A stretch of DNA of 64,000 nt from Rattus norvegicus (GCF_036323735.1 NC_086031.1:48927725-48991724); one strand, 5' to 3'; counted from the first letter of the stretch, positions 1 to 12,720 are shown. Numbers and translations: made by a program. Notes: a model not told the origin generated them from the letters alone.

Positions 1-205
1 GGAACTGTCTCGTTTTCTAAGTTTTCTGTTTATCATACAAGCATGATTACCGAAAAAGATTTGATAAACAACCTGTACAGCACAAGGGTTCTAAGTTTCT
101 AAACCTCAATTCTCATTGACTAGCTGGAAAGGATTTTTAAACTCATGCATTTAGATGACAGTTTGGAGACCTGGTTTAAAAGTCTTCCCTGTGTTCAAAA
201 TGTAA

Positions 206-670
206 CATTATTTTTTTAAGACAAATTCTATGTCTCAAACACAGTATGTAGCTGAGGGTGGTCTTGAACTCCTAATCTTCCTACATTCACCTCCCTAGTG
301 TTGGGATTACAGCTGGTGTCCCCAGGTCCACCTAATACCTCTTATTTGATGGTAACATCCAAAATCAGTAATCACAACTTAGGCAACTATCACAGGCAGA
401 GGCCAAGTGGAGGCGACAGTGGACATGCCTGTGATCTCAGCACTCAGGAGACATGAGAATTTCAAGTTCAAGGCAAGGCCAGACTAGCAACATAACAAAG
501 TCCTGGTTTAAAAAAAATAGGACTAAACAGATTCTAAAAATAAAAATTTTGAGTCAGGAATACACATCTATAAACCTAGTACTCAGAAGGCTGAGGCAGG
601 AGCATTAGCTGAAGTTTGAGGTCAGCCTGGGCTGTTTCAGCCAGGCCAGCACTGCATAACAAGATCCAAA
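206..670. mobile_element. Cluster of diverged B1-like SINEs
   Basis: 206-345 reads as a minus-strand B1-like copy (gtggtcttgaactcc, gtgttgggattacag). 400-520 and 540-670 are two plus-strand diverged copies (gatctcagcactcaggag; ctgaggcaggagcat; gaggtcagcctgggct). Boundaries are approximate. Confidence 0.55.
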
Positions 671-1100
671 AGGATCTCTGTTCCCTGTTCTAAAGACAGT
701 CACATCTTCTGATGCTATGCCAGTGTCATCTCTTAAACACGACAGTAAAAGGTCAATTTGAATGCATTGGCCATACTGAGCATGTGGTCACCAGGAAAGT
801 AGATACTGCCACCATCAATGCCCCCTTCATTGACTCATACGTGATCTACATGGTCTAGTCTAATGGCACATACAGCAAGTTCCATGGTACAGTCAAGGCT
901 TAGACTAGAAAGTGTTTCTTCCAAGAACAAAATCCCAGAACCATATGTTGTCTAGTTTTATGTTAACTTGATACAATCTAGAGTCATCCCAAAAAAGAGG
1001 AGTCTCAATTGAGAAAAATGCCTCTACAAGATCAGGCTGCAGGCAAGCTTATAGGTCATTTTCTTAATCAGTGATTGATGAGGGAGAGCCCAGTCTATTG

Positions 1101-1162
1101 TAGGGAGAGGGAGGGAGAGTGAGAGGGAGGGGGAGGGGGAGGGGGGGGAGAGGGAGAGGGAG
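1101..1162 (+). repeat. GGGA/GA-rich simple repeat
   Basis: Pure purine tract of GGGA and GGGGGA units inside the interspersed repeat. Confidence 0.9.
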
Positions 1163-1507
1163 CCGTCTCCACCACTGGCAGAATTCTGATATAGGATAGC
1201 TCATGAGTTTAGAACAATAGATTCTTTACCCAGCCATTGAGTTACCTGGCCAGTTTTAAAATATTAAAGCTGACTCGTGATGAATAAGGTGGTCTGGAGA
1301 AAAGGCACAGCCCGGGCAGACATTGACGAAGCTAGCAGCAGGGTGGTTGGCAGGTAGAGAGCGATTGCAGCTCCTGGTGTTCGTGAAAAAAGCATCAGCT
1401 GGTAATTGGTGGAGCTGAATGAGGCAGGCGGCTGCTGATCACAGAGCATAGACAGGAGTGTGCAAAGAGCTAGTGTGTTTTTGTTTTTGTTTATTTAAAT
1501 AAAAATC

Positions 1508-1689
1508 TTTTATTAAAGATTTATTTATTTCATGTATGTGGGTACACTGTCGCTGTCTTCAGACACAACAGAAGAGGGCATCGGATCTCATTACAGATAG
1601 TTGTGACCCACCATGTGGTGGGAATTGAACTCAGGACCTCTAGAAGAGCAGTCAGCGCTCTCAACCACTGAGCCAGCTCTCCAGCCCCC
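1508..1689 (-). mobile_element. B2 SINE
   Basis: Reverse-oriented B2. The right end reads ctcaaccactgagccagctc then tccagcccc (complement of the tRNA-like A-box region). The body carries gaattgaactcaggacctct and the left end is the AT-rich tail aaagatttatttatt. Confidence 0.9.
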
Positions 1690-3073
1690 GAGCTACTGTG
1701 TTTTTAAAATTACACACTACAGGTGTGTGATGTAAAACTCTCAGAGAATCAAAACTGATATGTGGGAGAAAAATAAAATAAATAAACCTTTCTTCCCCGG
1801 GTTCCTTTTGGTCATGACATGTCATCAGTGCAATAGAGCACTTAACTTAAACAACTGCCATTTTACCTACTATGGTGAAGGTCAGAGACCGTGTGAAGGG
1901 GGGAGGCAAAAGGGTCATCATTTCTGTCCTTCTGCTGATTCCCATTTATTTAATGGATGTGAAGCACAAAACTCACTCAAGATTGTCAGCAATGTCTCAT
2001 GACCACCAACTGCTTAGCCCCCAGAGCCACAGTCATTCGTGACAATTTCAGTATCACCAAAGGATACATGACAGAGGTGCATGGCATCACTGCCACCTAG
2101 AAGACAGTGGAAGGCCCTTGAGGGAAACTGGACTGATAATCATAGAGCTACCCAAAAATCATCTCTGCATCCACTGTAACAGCTAAGACCGAGGGCAAAC
2201 TCATCCTAGAGATGAACTGAAAGCTCATATAATGGCCTTCCATATTCCCCCTTACAATGTGTTCATCATGGATCTGACAAGCCACTTGAAGAAAGCAGCC
2301 AATTATGACATCAAACAGCAGTGAAACAGGCATTGGAGGGGCCCCTAAATGGCATTCTGAACTATACTGAGGACCACATTATTCCTGAAACTTTAATAAC
2401 AACACCCACTCTTCTACTTTTGTACTAGGGTTGACATTGCTCTCAGTGACTTACGTTGTCAAGCCCATTTCTATATGACAACAAAATTTAGCTACAGCAA
2501 CAAGGTGATGGACCAAATGGTCCTCATGGCCTCCAAGCAGTAAGAACCTCTGGACTACCCACTCCAGCAAGAACATGAGAGGGAGAGAGAGGCCTTTGGC
2601 TGCTGGGGAGTCCTTGCCCCAACTTAGGCCCCCAAACACTGAGCATCTGCCCTCAATCTCCATCCCAGAACTCTAATCTATAGCTAATCAGACTTTATAT
2701 ATACAATGGGGTAGACAACTATTCAGGAAATAGTTAGCTATGTATTGGATTTCTTCCCACTAAGGAACATAGGTAATGAATAAGGCAGTCCAAAGAAGCC
2801 TTAAATCTAAACCCAAAGCCAACTCCTTTGTGCAATCAGTTATTTATAGGTTTTGTATGTCTGTTTTAGACACGAATGCACACTCTAGTTCTGTAAAACA
2901 TGGCATTCCTCATTATCTAGAATAGTGCCTGGTAGGTAATGACTGCTCAATAAACATACTTATAGAGAAAATGATTAAATAACAAGTTGGACAACAGAAC
3001 AAATTCTTTTTCCTTAGCTTTCAGGATATACAAATTCAGCTCCCTCCCACCCCAGCCTTTCATCATTTCTTGG

Positions 3074-3115
3074 TTTGGTTTGGTTTGGTTTGGTTTGTTT
3101 TATTTGTTTGTTATT
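3074..3115 (+). repeat. (TTTGG)n / TTTG short repeat
   Basis: Five GGTTT units followed by degenerate TTTG units. It may be the tail of a minus-strand SINE. Confidence 0.7.
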
Positions 3116-3729
3116 TTAGATACATCAATTCACCAAAGGTCAGTCTTCTGTTTTCTGCTCTTTTTAGTGCTGAAAATGTTCACCTCACAGAACCTCCCTG
3201 AAGGGGTTCGTGCACCCACATGGTACACTGAGAGGAAAAAAATGAGTGAGAAAGAATTGCTGCCATCAGAGACTCAGACTGGCCCGGGAAAAGTCAAGTA
3301 TGAAATTCTGTAAGACAGTATCATGTGTACTTGCTGACCTAGCAGCAAGAACAATATGCTGCGAGAAGGAAGACCTGCTGGCAGGATGGACGTCACAGAA
3401 AAAGTGAAACCGGAGCCTCACGGGATTAGGAAGAGTTACTAAGTACAGCAGCACAGAGGGACAGTCCAGGCAGAGAAGACAGCACAAAGAGTGCCGAAGA
3501 GACTGCAAGCAGCAACCGAGGAGAGTGTGGACATGGCCGGATGAGAGGAGAGAAAATGGTGGAGGCTCAAGAGTTCACTCTTTGACTCTGCATGGCACTG
3601 GTTTCAACAATCAGAGTCAAAATAACCTAGGGTGCTGGGCAAAACTCTAGCGCTCCTCTGGATCTACTTACAAGCATTAACTTTCCAGAGCTAGAACCCT
3701 GGCAACTGTACTTTAATAAAAATTCTGGA

Positions 3730-3990
3730 TCGGTGCTACAGCTCAGAAAGTTGCCTCCAAAACTGACAACCTGTGTTCCATCCTCAGGATCCACATGGTA
3801 AAAGAAAAGAACCAACTCCTACAAGCTACCATTAACTCCCACATGTGCCCATGGCAGCATGTACCATACTACCATCTACAGACACATCTACACATGCACA
3901 CACACTCACACACACACACACACACACATGCACACAAACATATACACACATACACACACATGCGCGCCCACACACACACACACACACACG
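3730..3990 (+). mobile_element. B4/B3-like SINE with long CA tail
   Basis: A tRNA-like head (ggtgctacagctcagaaag) is followed by ccatcctcaggatccacatg and accaactcctacaagct, then (CA)n with imperfect units from 3891 to 3990. CA-repeat tails are usual for this SINE class. Histidine/threonine and cysteine/valine frames across it are artefacts of the dinucleotide repeat. Confidence 0.7.
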
Positions 3991-4104
3991 CATGCATGCA
4001 CAGGGTATTGTCAAATGCCTCAAATGAGAGTGTCTAATGGTATTTTTTAAAGAAGAGAATGCAGACAGAAGAGCAATAAGATTGTGATAAGAATGATTTG
4101 GCTC

Positions 4105-4206
4105 GGGGTTGGGGATTTAGCTCAGTAGTAGAGTACTTGCCTAGCAAGCGCAAGGCCCTGGGTTCAGTCCCCAGCTCCAAAAAAAAGAAAAAAGAAAAAA
4201 AAAAAA
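4105..4206 (+). mobile_element. ID SINE with target-site duplication
   Basis: Near-consensus rat ID element (ggggttggggatttagctca, ggttcagtccccagctcc) with an A-rich tail. It is flanked by a 16-base direct repeat aagaatgatttggctc at 4089-4104 and 4207-4222. The clean duplication marks a recent insertion. Confidence 0.96.
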
Positions 4207-4539
4207 AAGAATGATTTGGCTCTGGAAATACAGGGACCAAGATAAACCCAACAGGACATCTGGATCGAGATGTCTAGTATGCACTAGAAATCCTTCTGGG
4301 GCAGGCAAAGTGTCAAGCCTTGAAAGGTCAAGGGCAGAGGATCTGGACATCATTAATACAAAGACTCTTAGTTGTCCTCCACACCTCCAGACTGTCTATG
4401 ATACCCTTCCTCATTTCTTCCTCTGTATGCTGACACCAGTTTTCTCAGGAGAACACCAAACCAATTGTCTCTTGATTTCTGACTCTTGTGCCCTGCCTTT
4501 CTTCTGATGCGTGGCATGCATTCACACAGCTGTGTTGAT

Positions 4540-4815
4540 ATTGGAGGGCCCAGCTCACTGCAGGCAGTGCTGGCCCACTCAGGCTGCCCATCTTGAGTGC
4601 TGTAGGAAAGTGTGCAAGCATGGCAGGAGCAAGCCAGTAAGCAATGCTCTTCCATGGTCTCTGCATCAGTTCCTGCCTCGAGTTCCTGCCCCAACTTCCC
4701 TGGATGATGACTTACAAGCCGTAAGATGAAATAAACAATTTCCTCCCCAAGTTTTGGTCACGGTAACCCTATGGCCTATAGACAGCACTGGAAACCCTAG
4801 TGAAGACACAGGCAC
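4540..4815 (+). mobile_element. Rodent interspersed repeat (3' half)
   Basis: Carries ggagcaagccagtaagcaat, ggtctctgcatcagttcctg, and an end resembling aaataaacaatttcctcccc then ttggtcacggtaaccc. Same family as the insert in the Gapdh pseudogene. Confidence 0.6.
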
Positions 4816-5934
4816 AAAGAAAACTAAACTTCTTTAAAACTTTATGTTGAGAGTACTTGTAAAATGGTAAGTTGTGGTGACTATTAAGACCGAGGAGCCA
4901 GCTCAGTCTTTTTCCTCACCTGTCTTCCTACCCCTGACCATAGCACCCGTGCATCTTACTTGATTTTGTGCTAGGAACTGCATCTAGTTCTTGATGCCTG
5001 CTACACAGTGCCCTGAGCTGCATCCCCAGCCTTCCAGCTACCCATCTCTTCTCTCCTCCTCTAATCAACGCACCCAACACAGTCATAGCAAACACTCCTT
5101 TAAGAGCACTACCTTTACATATTACTTCACTGTTCCAAAATGTTCCAACGTTCCGTACATTTACACAATAAAAACTTTTTAAGATGACCGATCTGCTAGG
5201 AACTGGGGTTTTCCAACTGAAAATAAATTCTAGCTCTTGAGAACAGTTACATCGATTTGTCAATTTACTCATTAAGCAATTGAACACCTGATCTTTTTCC
5301 ATGTAATTTTGTCTTGGTATAATTCCTAGAGGGAGAAAATGTTCACTTTTTTAATGCATTGACACCTAAGATATGGTGTCATCCTATTACAACTTTAATG
5401 ACCCTTTCTGAATTCTTTTACTACAAATTAACAACCACAAGCGTATTTATATAAAAAAAAAGTGATAAAGGTTAATTGCCTTAATTTTCAAAGGATTCTG
5501 TTATCTCTTTATGTAAGTCTTCATTTATGCACCAAGCCCTAAGCTATACTACGGTTTGTCCTATCCTTGTTACCATCCCCACATTCCTAACAAACCATTC
5601 AGTTTATATTTTCAGAATGCTGATTCCAAAGCTGTAACACCTGACACACAGCAAGCCGGCTGAGGTCCACAAGGACTTTCAACATCTGCGGTCATTCCTC
5701 ACAGCTGCACTCCTTACACTAACACATTCCCCAAAGAAAGCCAAGGACGGAAATTCTTCAATATTATTACCAACATGTTTTACCGTCTTATGCTCTCCTA
5801 AGTTCTCTTGGCCTGTAAAAAGCATCAGAACATGCTATCTAAAGTGTAATTTCCAGTATGTTCCAGCTAACCAAAGTTTAGCCTATAGAATCTGAAACAA
5901 GAATCAATTGCTAAGAGTGGCAGCATAGTACACA

Positions 5935-6075
5935 AATTTCATCCCAGCACTTACTTGGGGAAGAAAAGGAAAGTGGATCTCTGTGAGTTCAAGGCCAACA
6001 TGATCTACAAAGCAAGTTCCAGGCCAGCCAAAATACATGGTAAGACCCTGTCTCAAAAATAAAAATAAAAGACAC
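5935..6075 (+). mobile_element. B1 SINE, diverged
   Basis: cccagcacttacttggggaa, gtgagttcaaggccaacatg, ttccaggccagcc and ccctgtctcaaaaataaaaa follow the B1 order. Confidence 0.75.
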
Positions 6076-6564
6076 AACCAAATTAAAAACCCAATTACTA
6101 TGAAAAAAAGTCAAATAATTTGAGGCAAAAGAAATTACAAGAATATAATATAAACGCAGCTTCCAAACTAATTATTTTCATAGTGAATTCCAGACCAATC
6201 TGGGCTACAACATCACACCTAATCTCAAAACAAATAAATGCAAATATTTTTTTCTTTAGCTAGCATAAAGGTCCACACCCATAATCCTATCACTTGAAGA
6301 CTAAAGCAGGAAGATTGCCAAAAGCTCAACCAGTCTGGGACACATTGAAATTCCAGGGGACTCAATCTCAGAACAAATCAGAGGTTAACCTGGGATTGAG
6401 AGACCCAGTCTCAACAAAGAAAAAATAAAAGTGTACGGCCACTACATACAAAAAAAAGTTGGTCCCCTACCTCATACCATATATAAAAATCAAAGACTAA
6501 AAGATCTAAACTATGCAACTTTGGGGGCATGGGGAACACAACTGTATATCTTCAAGACTTTGGA

Positions 6565-6752
6565 TTCTTTCTTATATTTATTTTATTAACATATTTGGGT
6601 GTTTTGTCCCCATGTGTACATGTGTACCCCATGTGTGCCCTGGAAAGGTCACGAGAAAGTGTCGAATCCCCTGGAGCTGATGGCTGTGAGCCACCATGAG
6701 TACTGGGAATCTTACCCCGGTCCCCTGCAAGAGCTAACTTTCCAGCACCTGG
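6565..6752 (-). mobile_element. B3-like SINE
   Basis: Minus-strand B3 signature: tgttttgtccccatgtgtac on the left, gtgagccaccatgagtactg in the body and caagagctaactttccagca on the right. Confidence 0.65.
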
Positions 6753-7559
6753 ATTATTTCCTAAATAAATGACTCCAAAAGCATGGGCATGGTATGAAGT
6801 GATAGCACATTAGGTAAGAGCAAAGCCAAGCCCCACAAATGCTTTTAACTTGCGCTCTAAGGGAGGTGTTCCTAAGATCTCTTCTGTAAGAGAGACATAA
6901 ATAATGTCTGCCCTTCCACCAAGGTCCCAACAACAGACTGAGGCACAATTCCACCACAGTTCATTCACTCAGGAAAACCAAGGTGCTTACTAATTAGACT
7001 TTCTTTCAGAGCATTGGTGAGTGGTGTGGGTGTGTCTTCCTGAAAAGAAAACACCAGAAAGTCTTTACCCAGTAAGGATGATGGCTCTCCCATAGCCACA
7101 TAGATGGAAATACTCCCCGACTCTTCCCAGCCTATGTACTCTAGTCCCTCGCAGAGGCCATGTGCAATTAGGGCAGAGTTGCATACAACAGGTGGTGAGA
7201 AGCAACTGGATGCTCAGGTGAGGTTCTGGGAACACTCTCTGCCCTTCTGTGAGGAGAAGTAAACAGTCAGCAAGCCTGGCTGGGATGATCTTTTGCAAGA
7301 CTCCCACAGCTGAATTCACCAAGATGGCAATGGTTCAGCTCAGAGATAGTCACATACCACAGGAGTCAACACCTTCTTCTGGTCTCTGTACACATGTGTA
7401 CACACATGCACATATACTCATAGATATACATACATAGAACATAGGTATGAAAAGTATGCAAATTCATGATCATTGTCAAAATTTAAAAATTTAGAGAAAA
7501 TTTTTTTAAAATATCACAGCTAATCAATGCTAATATCTTACTGGAAAATCCAGGATTTA

Positions 7560-7690
7560 ACCAGGCATAGTGATGACTCATTCCTGGAACCCCTGCAGCA
7601 CAGAAGTCTAAGATGGAGGTTAGCCTGGTCTACATGGTAAGTTTCAGGCCAGCCTGGGCCTGTGACCTTTCTCTTTCATCCTTCTCAGGA
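7560..7690 (+). mobile_element. B1-like SINE, diverged
   Basis: ccaggcatagtgatgactca, tagcctggtctacatggtaa and gtttcaggccagcctgggcc follow B1 order with heavy divergence. Confidence 0.5.
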
Positions 7691-8049
7691 GCTGGAGCTC
7701 ACAAACGTGCGCCAGTGGGTAGCTCATTATCAGAAACAGCTGTACTAATATAATTCATAATAAGGGAAGTTTTATTCAGAACACCAACAAAAATAACAGA
7801 TTTCTTGTTTAAAGAATATAGTTATGCAAACAAGAGAGGGAGCCAGTTGAGGTAGGTGTGCAAGAACCTTCTAACCTGTCTTTATAATGTTTCTTTTTTT
7901 TAGTCTAAAATCATTCCAAAAAGCATTTGTTAAAATTATAAGAACTATAAGAACATGAAAAAAAGTAAGGTACATACTGGGGGGAATATTTGTAATACAT
8001 ATCTGACCAAAGACTCATACCCAGAAAATATTAAGAATGTCTGCAAATC

Positions 8050-8215
8050 AGGCCAGGGAGACAGCTCAGTCAGTAAAGAGCTAACCTTGCAAGCATGAGG
8101 GCCTTGGTTCAACCCTCAGAGTTCACACGCATACATGCACGCACACGCACAAATGCATGCACAAACAGCTGCATACTTATAATCCCAGTGCTGGGAAGGT
8201 GGTGGAGACAAGGGG
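8050..8215 (+). mobile_element. B4/B3-like SINE
   Basis: tRNA-like head ggccagggagacagctcagt with gcaagcatgagggccttggt, then a degenerate CA-rich region. Confidence 0.6.
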
Positions 8216-9231
8216 CAATGTATGCTTTCTCCCAGGTAGATTTCCTTTTCCTTCACCAAGACTCGTTATTTCCTGAGCACTCCCCTTCTCCATTTGCACC
8301 AAGCAGCCAATGCCCAATCTCCTCAGGTCATGAGCTACATCAACTGGAAGCATCGCCACCTCTCAGCGATCAGACAGGAGCCCTGTTGTCCCTGGTGTTG
8401 TATCTGGGTTTGGGTCTTGATGGACCCTTTTTGTAAAAAGAATTAACTGCCTTGCTGGGCTATTTTCACTTTATTTTTGTGTTCCTTTGCTCCACATCAA
8501 AACTATTCTCATCTCTAGCATAACTACAAGCCATTCCGACCTTGCCACACACATCTTTCTTTGAACTCTGGATAAAGTTCCCACAGTCCTACAACCACCA
8601 CATTCTGAATACCTGCAAAAACCAGCAGCAAGGCCAAGGTCTGCCTCAAAGAAGTAGCCATAGTCCTTGGAGCTCAGGGGACCTGGACGGCTTAACATAC
8701 ACACTTCTTTGATGGCTCTGGGCAAGCAGGGAACCCAAGAGCAAAGTGTTCCAAGTGAGTCACTGCCTTGAACTTGCTGTAGGAGGAGGGGTCTAACCAA
8801 GTCCTGAGATACCTGTGAGTCATCTTTCCTACTGTCCTGGTGCAAAGCACTTAACTTGTTTCTAATGACCCCAATCTCTTCAGTGACCACTTCCCTCCCT
8901 CGGGCCCCAAGTTAACAACCTCTGTTCTAGGTAATCTTTTATTTGTTTATTTTTTACCCTCCAGATTTTATTCCCCTCCTGGCCTCCCCTCCGACTGTTC
9001 CACATCCCATACCTCCTTCCCTCCCTATCCATGACTGCAGTCCACACCCACAGACACCGTACTTCTCCAGCTAACAGACTGCCAGGGTTTTTTACCTGGG
9101 GAAGTGAGTTTACATCAAAAGGAGTGTTAGTGGCCACACATCTTGTTCTCCTTCCCAGGCTCCTTTCTGAGAATCAAAAAACCTGGCTTCAGGCTTATTC
9201 TGTGAATCCGTTTATCCTTTGAAAGGAGTAA

Positions 9232-9530
9232 GAGGAGAGTGCTGACTCAGCAGCTAAGGGCACTTAACACCCTGGAGACCCAGGCTCAGTTTCCAGCACC
9301 TACAGGAAGGCTTACATCCATCAAGAGCTCTAGTTCCAGGGAACTCAAGATCCTCTCTGAAGAAACCACAGAGGCACCGGATGCACAGACATACATGTAG
9401 GCAAATACTCATACACATAAAATAAATAAAGCTGTCAGGCATAATGGCACCTACTGTTAGTTAAAGGCCAGCCTGGTCTACACGTGAGTTCTAGACCAGC
9501 CAAGGTTACATAGTGAGAGGAAAAAAAAAA
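9232..9530 (+). mobile_element. B3-like SINE followed by a B1 fragment
   Basis: 9232-9430 has the B3/B4 pattern (gctgactcagcagctaaggg; ccaggctcagtttccagcac; acataaaataaataaagc). 9432-9530 is a short B1 (gtcaggcataatggcaccta; agccaaggttacatagtgag). Confidence 0.65.
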
Positions 9531-9569
9531 GACCCCATTTCTGCCTCATGGGTCCTGATCTCCTTTCTT

Positions 9570-9672
9570 TTTTTTTTTTTTTTTTTGGTTCTTTTTTTCG
9601 GAGCTGGGGACCGAACCTAGGGCCTTGCGCTTCCTAGGTAAGCGCTCTACCACTGAGCTAAATCCCCAGCCC
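9570..9672 (-). mobile_element. ID SINE with target-site duplication
   Basis: Minus-strand ID (poly-T, ggttctttttttcggagctg, ccttgcgcttcctagg, gctctaccactgagctaaat). The 16-base repeat cctgatctcctttctt flanks it at 9554-9569 and 9673-9688. Confidence 0.96.
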
Positions 9673-9983
9673 CCTGATCTCCTTTCTTGAGAGCCTCTGC
9701 CATGCTCTCTGTCCCTAGAGCTCCCACCATGCTGTTGTCTGTGTCATTAATAACTTCTAATAAACACTCTGCTCCCAATAATTCATTTTACTGTTTCTCT
9801 TGAACCCCCATCATAGACCTTTAATCCACCCACGTAAAATACAGTTTTTCATTTAATTTCCTCTAAAGTTCCCTTAATTTTTGTAGGAATATCATCATTG
9901 TTGTCATTGTCGTCATCATCATCATCGATATAGCCAGTTAAGGAATATCATTAAGCATTTCTTTTTTTTTTTTTTTACTTTTT

Positions 9984-10345
9984 TTTTAAGACTTTATTAC
10001 AGATGGTTGTGAGCCACCATGTGGTTGCTGGGATTTGAACTCAGGACCTCTGGAAGAGCAGTCAGTGCTCTTAACCACTGAGCCATCTCTCCAGCCCCCT
10101 CATTAAGCATTTCTAAGTGGAAAAAATGTATTTTTCCTCTTATTATTATTAGTGTGTGTATGTGTACATATATGCACATGTGTGAGCTCTTACAGAAGTG
10201 CGCTTGCCACAGTACACATGTGGAGATCAGAGGACAGATTGTGGGAATTGGTTCTTTCCTTCTACTTTATGGGTCTCGAGGATAAGATCAAACTCAAGTC
10301 CTCAGGTTTGGCAGCAAGCATCTTTAGCTGGCTCTATTTTGTCCC
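9984..10345 (-). mobile_element. B2 SINE next to an older B3/B4-like SINE
   Basis: 9984-10099 is a 3'-truncated minus-strand B2 (gatggttgtgagccaccatg; gctcttaaccactgagccat). 10140-10345 is an older minus-strand element (gtggagatcagaggacagat; aactcaagtcctcaggtttg; agcaagcatctttagctggc). Confidence 0.75.
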
Positions 10346-10844
10346 TCTTGGCTATTAGTTCTTGGTCTATTTATTGACTGATCACAGATATTTATTAAAT
10401 TGGTCAGTGTCTGATTTTTAAATAATTTTTATCACAACCAAGAAAAAAGAATGAACAGAAAGGGACAGTGCTGTGGGGCTGGAAGGGTGAGGCTGAGGAA
10501 GGAGACTGAGAAAGGATAACACTAAAGCCCGTGGAGTACAGAAACCTATGTGAGAAGCTTCCCCAAATACACATATATACATATAAAAAGGACTTAAAAT
10601 GGAGTTACAATCTAATGGGCAGAGAAACTGCCCCTCCCCCAGATACTACTCACTATCAAAAAAAAAAAAAAAAAAGCCAAAAGCCAGGGATAAGGTGTTT
10701 TCACATTGCTGACCTGTGGCATCCTATACCCCTCCACATACACAAACATTATAGGCTACTGCCATCCACAATTAAATAAATATGAGAGAATTAATACTGT
10801 CATATACTGCTATATATCTTCTTGTTATTATTTGTGTGTATGGG

Positions 10845-10930
10845 ATGGGGTAGCGACTGGGAAGCAAACCCAGAGCCTGTGTGTACTAGGCTAATGCTCC
10901 ACCACTGAGCTAACAGAACCACAGCCCCAG
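10845..10930 (-). mobile_element. ID/B4-like tRNA-derived fragment
   Basis: gcaaacccagagcctgtgtg and gctccaccactgagctaaca resemble a diverged minus-strand tRNA-derived SINE head. Confidence 0.5.
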
Positions 10931-12134
10931 TGCTGCTAATTTCTTCATGGCCCATTTAACCCTCATAAGATTTATTCTTGATTGGTTACCAGGAAGGAAT
11001 TGAATTTAAAGCCTGCTCCATAACATGATGGATCCTATGCCTGGTACAGTTAACTAGGCCAAAATCCCATGTCTGGCTAGGTCACGGGCCCTAGAGAAGA
11101 ACCCAGTACTGTTATTATTCTGCTAAATGGACATAATACTAAATTTGACCCTAAACTTTTCTTTATACCAATAGATTGGTGCATTTCTCAGCCACATCAG
11201 TGAAGCTTCTTTTTGCAATAGACGACAAATGGTCACTGCATAGAAAATGAGAGATTGAGGTATGCTCGGTTCTAAATGGGACATCTGTATCACACTCCCT
11301 CCCCAACAAGAATCAGAGCTCATTACAACCAGGGGTCAGAAAGACTAAGGACACAGGGAACAGTAGATGTCTGTTGTGAGAAGGGCTTTGCCAGACATGA
11401 TAGAACAGTTGCACACATGAGCTCACATGGTTGGGATTTCATGCACATATTTGCACAAGAAGGGGAGGGGATGCTCATGAAGTCCCACCAATAGTTGATA
11501 GCCACTGAGAGAGAAGGTTAATGGGCCCTGGGCTATGCTCCAATAGACAGTCACACACCCATGCATACCCAAGCAGCATCAGATGGACTCGGTGAGTATT
11601 AGTGTAAAAGAAAGAGAGAGAACACATGAAATTGAGAGGGGAAAAGTGCACAGTCAGGGATAAACTGGAATAAAGTATGGTTCAACATACATTACATACA
11701 TGCGTAAACATTAAAGTATTTAATAAGATGGAAAACGTAACAAAGTTTTACAACTTCCAATCCCCAATGTATCAGAGAATTACCAGTGTCATTCTCTGAG
11801 TTAGTCCTGATGACATAATCCCAGCTACTTGGGAGGCTGACTGCAGGTTCAAGATCTGCCTGGGGTACAAAGTGAGTTCTAGGTTAACCTGGAAGAACAG
11901 AAGCCGGCCGACCCCATCTCCATACGGACACTCCAAGTGTCGGCCGCATTCTCTGAGACAAGCCCATCACTTGCTCACACTTGGCATGGATTCCTCCTAT
12001 CTTCTCCTTCATGAGGCAGTGCCTGTGCAGGAAGCCATTCGCACAGCCAAAGGGCCCTGCTTATCTGTTTTCCGGGTTAGGACTTTCACATTTCTTTCAT
12101 AAGGGACCAGGTGTCATGAGGCCAAGAAATCTTT

Positions 12135-12345
12135 TTTAAGATTTATTTATTTTTATATGTATATTTTGTTTACACAGTGTCTGTGCACCACACGCAGGCC
12201 TGGTGTCCACAGTGGCAAGCAGAGGCTGCTGGAACCCTTGGCACTAGAGTTACAGAGGGTTGTGAGCTACCAACCATGTGGGTGCTGGGAATTGAATCTA
12301 GGGCCTTTGGAAGAGCAGCCATTAAGAGCACTGAAATCATGTTGT
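12135..12345 (-). mobile_element. B3 SINE
   Basis: Minus-strand B3: aagatttatttatttttata on the left, gttacagagggttgtgagct and ggtgctgggaattgaatcta in the body, gaagagcagccattaagagc on the right. Confidence 0.8.
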
Positions 12346-12720
12346 TGAACTGGAATACTCCAGAATAAATGTTGTCAGGTAGGACAACACGTCAGACTCC
12401 ACAGGTTGGTGGTAGATACACAGGCCCTGGCGAGGAGAGCAGTGAAGCGAGCAGGCATAAAGAACAGCAGAGGAGCTCTACCCCACCGTCGTATTGCATA
12501 CTTACATGTTTACATACAGCCTGAACAGAACTCTTGGCAACACACCAAGTCTTGCACAGTTCATTCGAAACATCTAAATTAGCTCCTTTACTTACAATCC
12601 TTACAAATTAAATTTTCATATTTGTGTATGTGCGCCAAAGTGCTATGGCATGTGGGTACAGTTCAGAGAACAATTTGTGGGAGCCAACTGCCTCCTTACC
12701 TGTGAGGGTTCTTGCTGCTT

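Larger units (their letters stand above)
945..1845 (+). mobile_element. Rodent interspersed repeat inserted in the Gapdh pseudogene
   Basis: Starts with tagttttatgttaacttga and carries the rodent repeat core (caattgagaaaaatgcc, gcattttctt-like, gattgatgaggga). Its 3' end reads ataaataaacctttcttcccc and ttttggtcatgacatgtcatc before Gapdh homology resumes. The same family occurs at 4540-4815, 42628-43000, 45345-46130 and 47636-48010. I cannot name the Repbase family with confidence. It is interrupted by a GA-rich tract at 1101-1162 and a B2 at 1508-1689. Confidence 0.65.
675..2690 (+). pseudogene. Gapdh processed pseudogene, interrupted by repeat insertions
   Basis: An intronless, decayed copy of Gapdh mRNA. 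675-744 resembles the 5' UTR (ccctgttctaaagacag). 745-944 matches the N-terminal coding part with frame damage and an in-frame stop (for example INAPFIDS, then TYSKFHGTVKA). Homology resumes at about 1852 with the GVFTTM region and continues through KGGGKRVIIS, SLKIVSN and TTNCLAP to the C-terminal YSNKVMDQMVLMASK followed by a stop. 2541-2680 matches the 3' UTR. Roughly 900 bases of younger repeats split the copy and a few dozen codons are lost at the break. Gapdh retrocopies are very common in rodents. The open frame at 1760-2002 is a chance frame through this relic. Confidence 0.9.

Noticed and set aside
2987..3313. 108-codon frame in Ppp1r12b intron 1.
   Set aside because: No homology recognised. 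It starts in low-complexity TTTGG sequence and has no splice or promoter context.
4105..4180. Functional tRNA or BC1 RNA gene, because ID elements carry tRNA-like A and B boxes.
   Set aside because: All copies are dispersed SINEs with A tails, four of them with clear target-site duplications. None shows the unique region of BC1 RNA.
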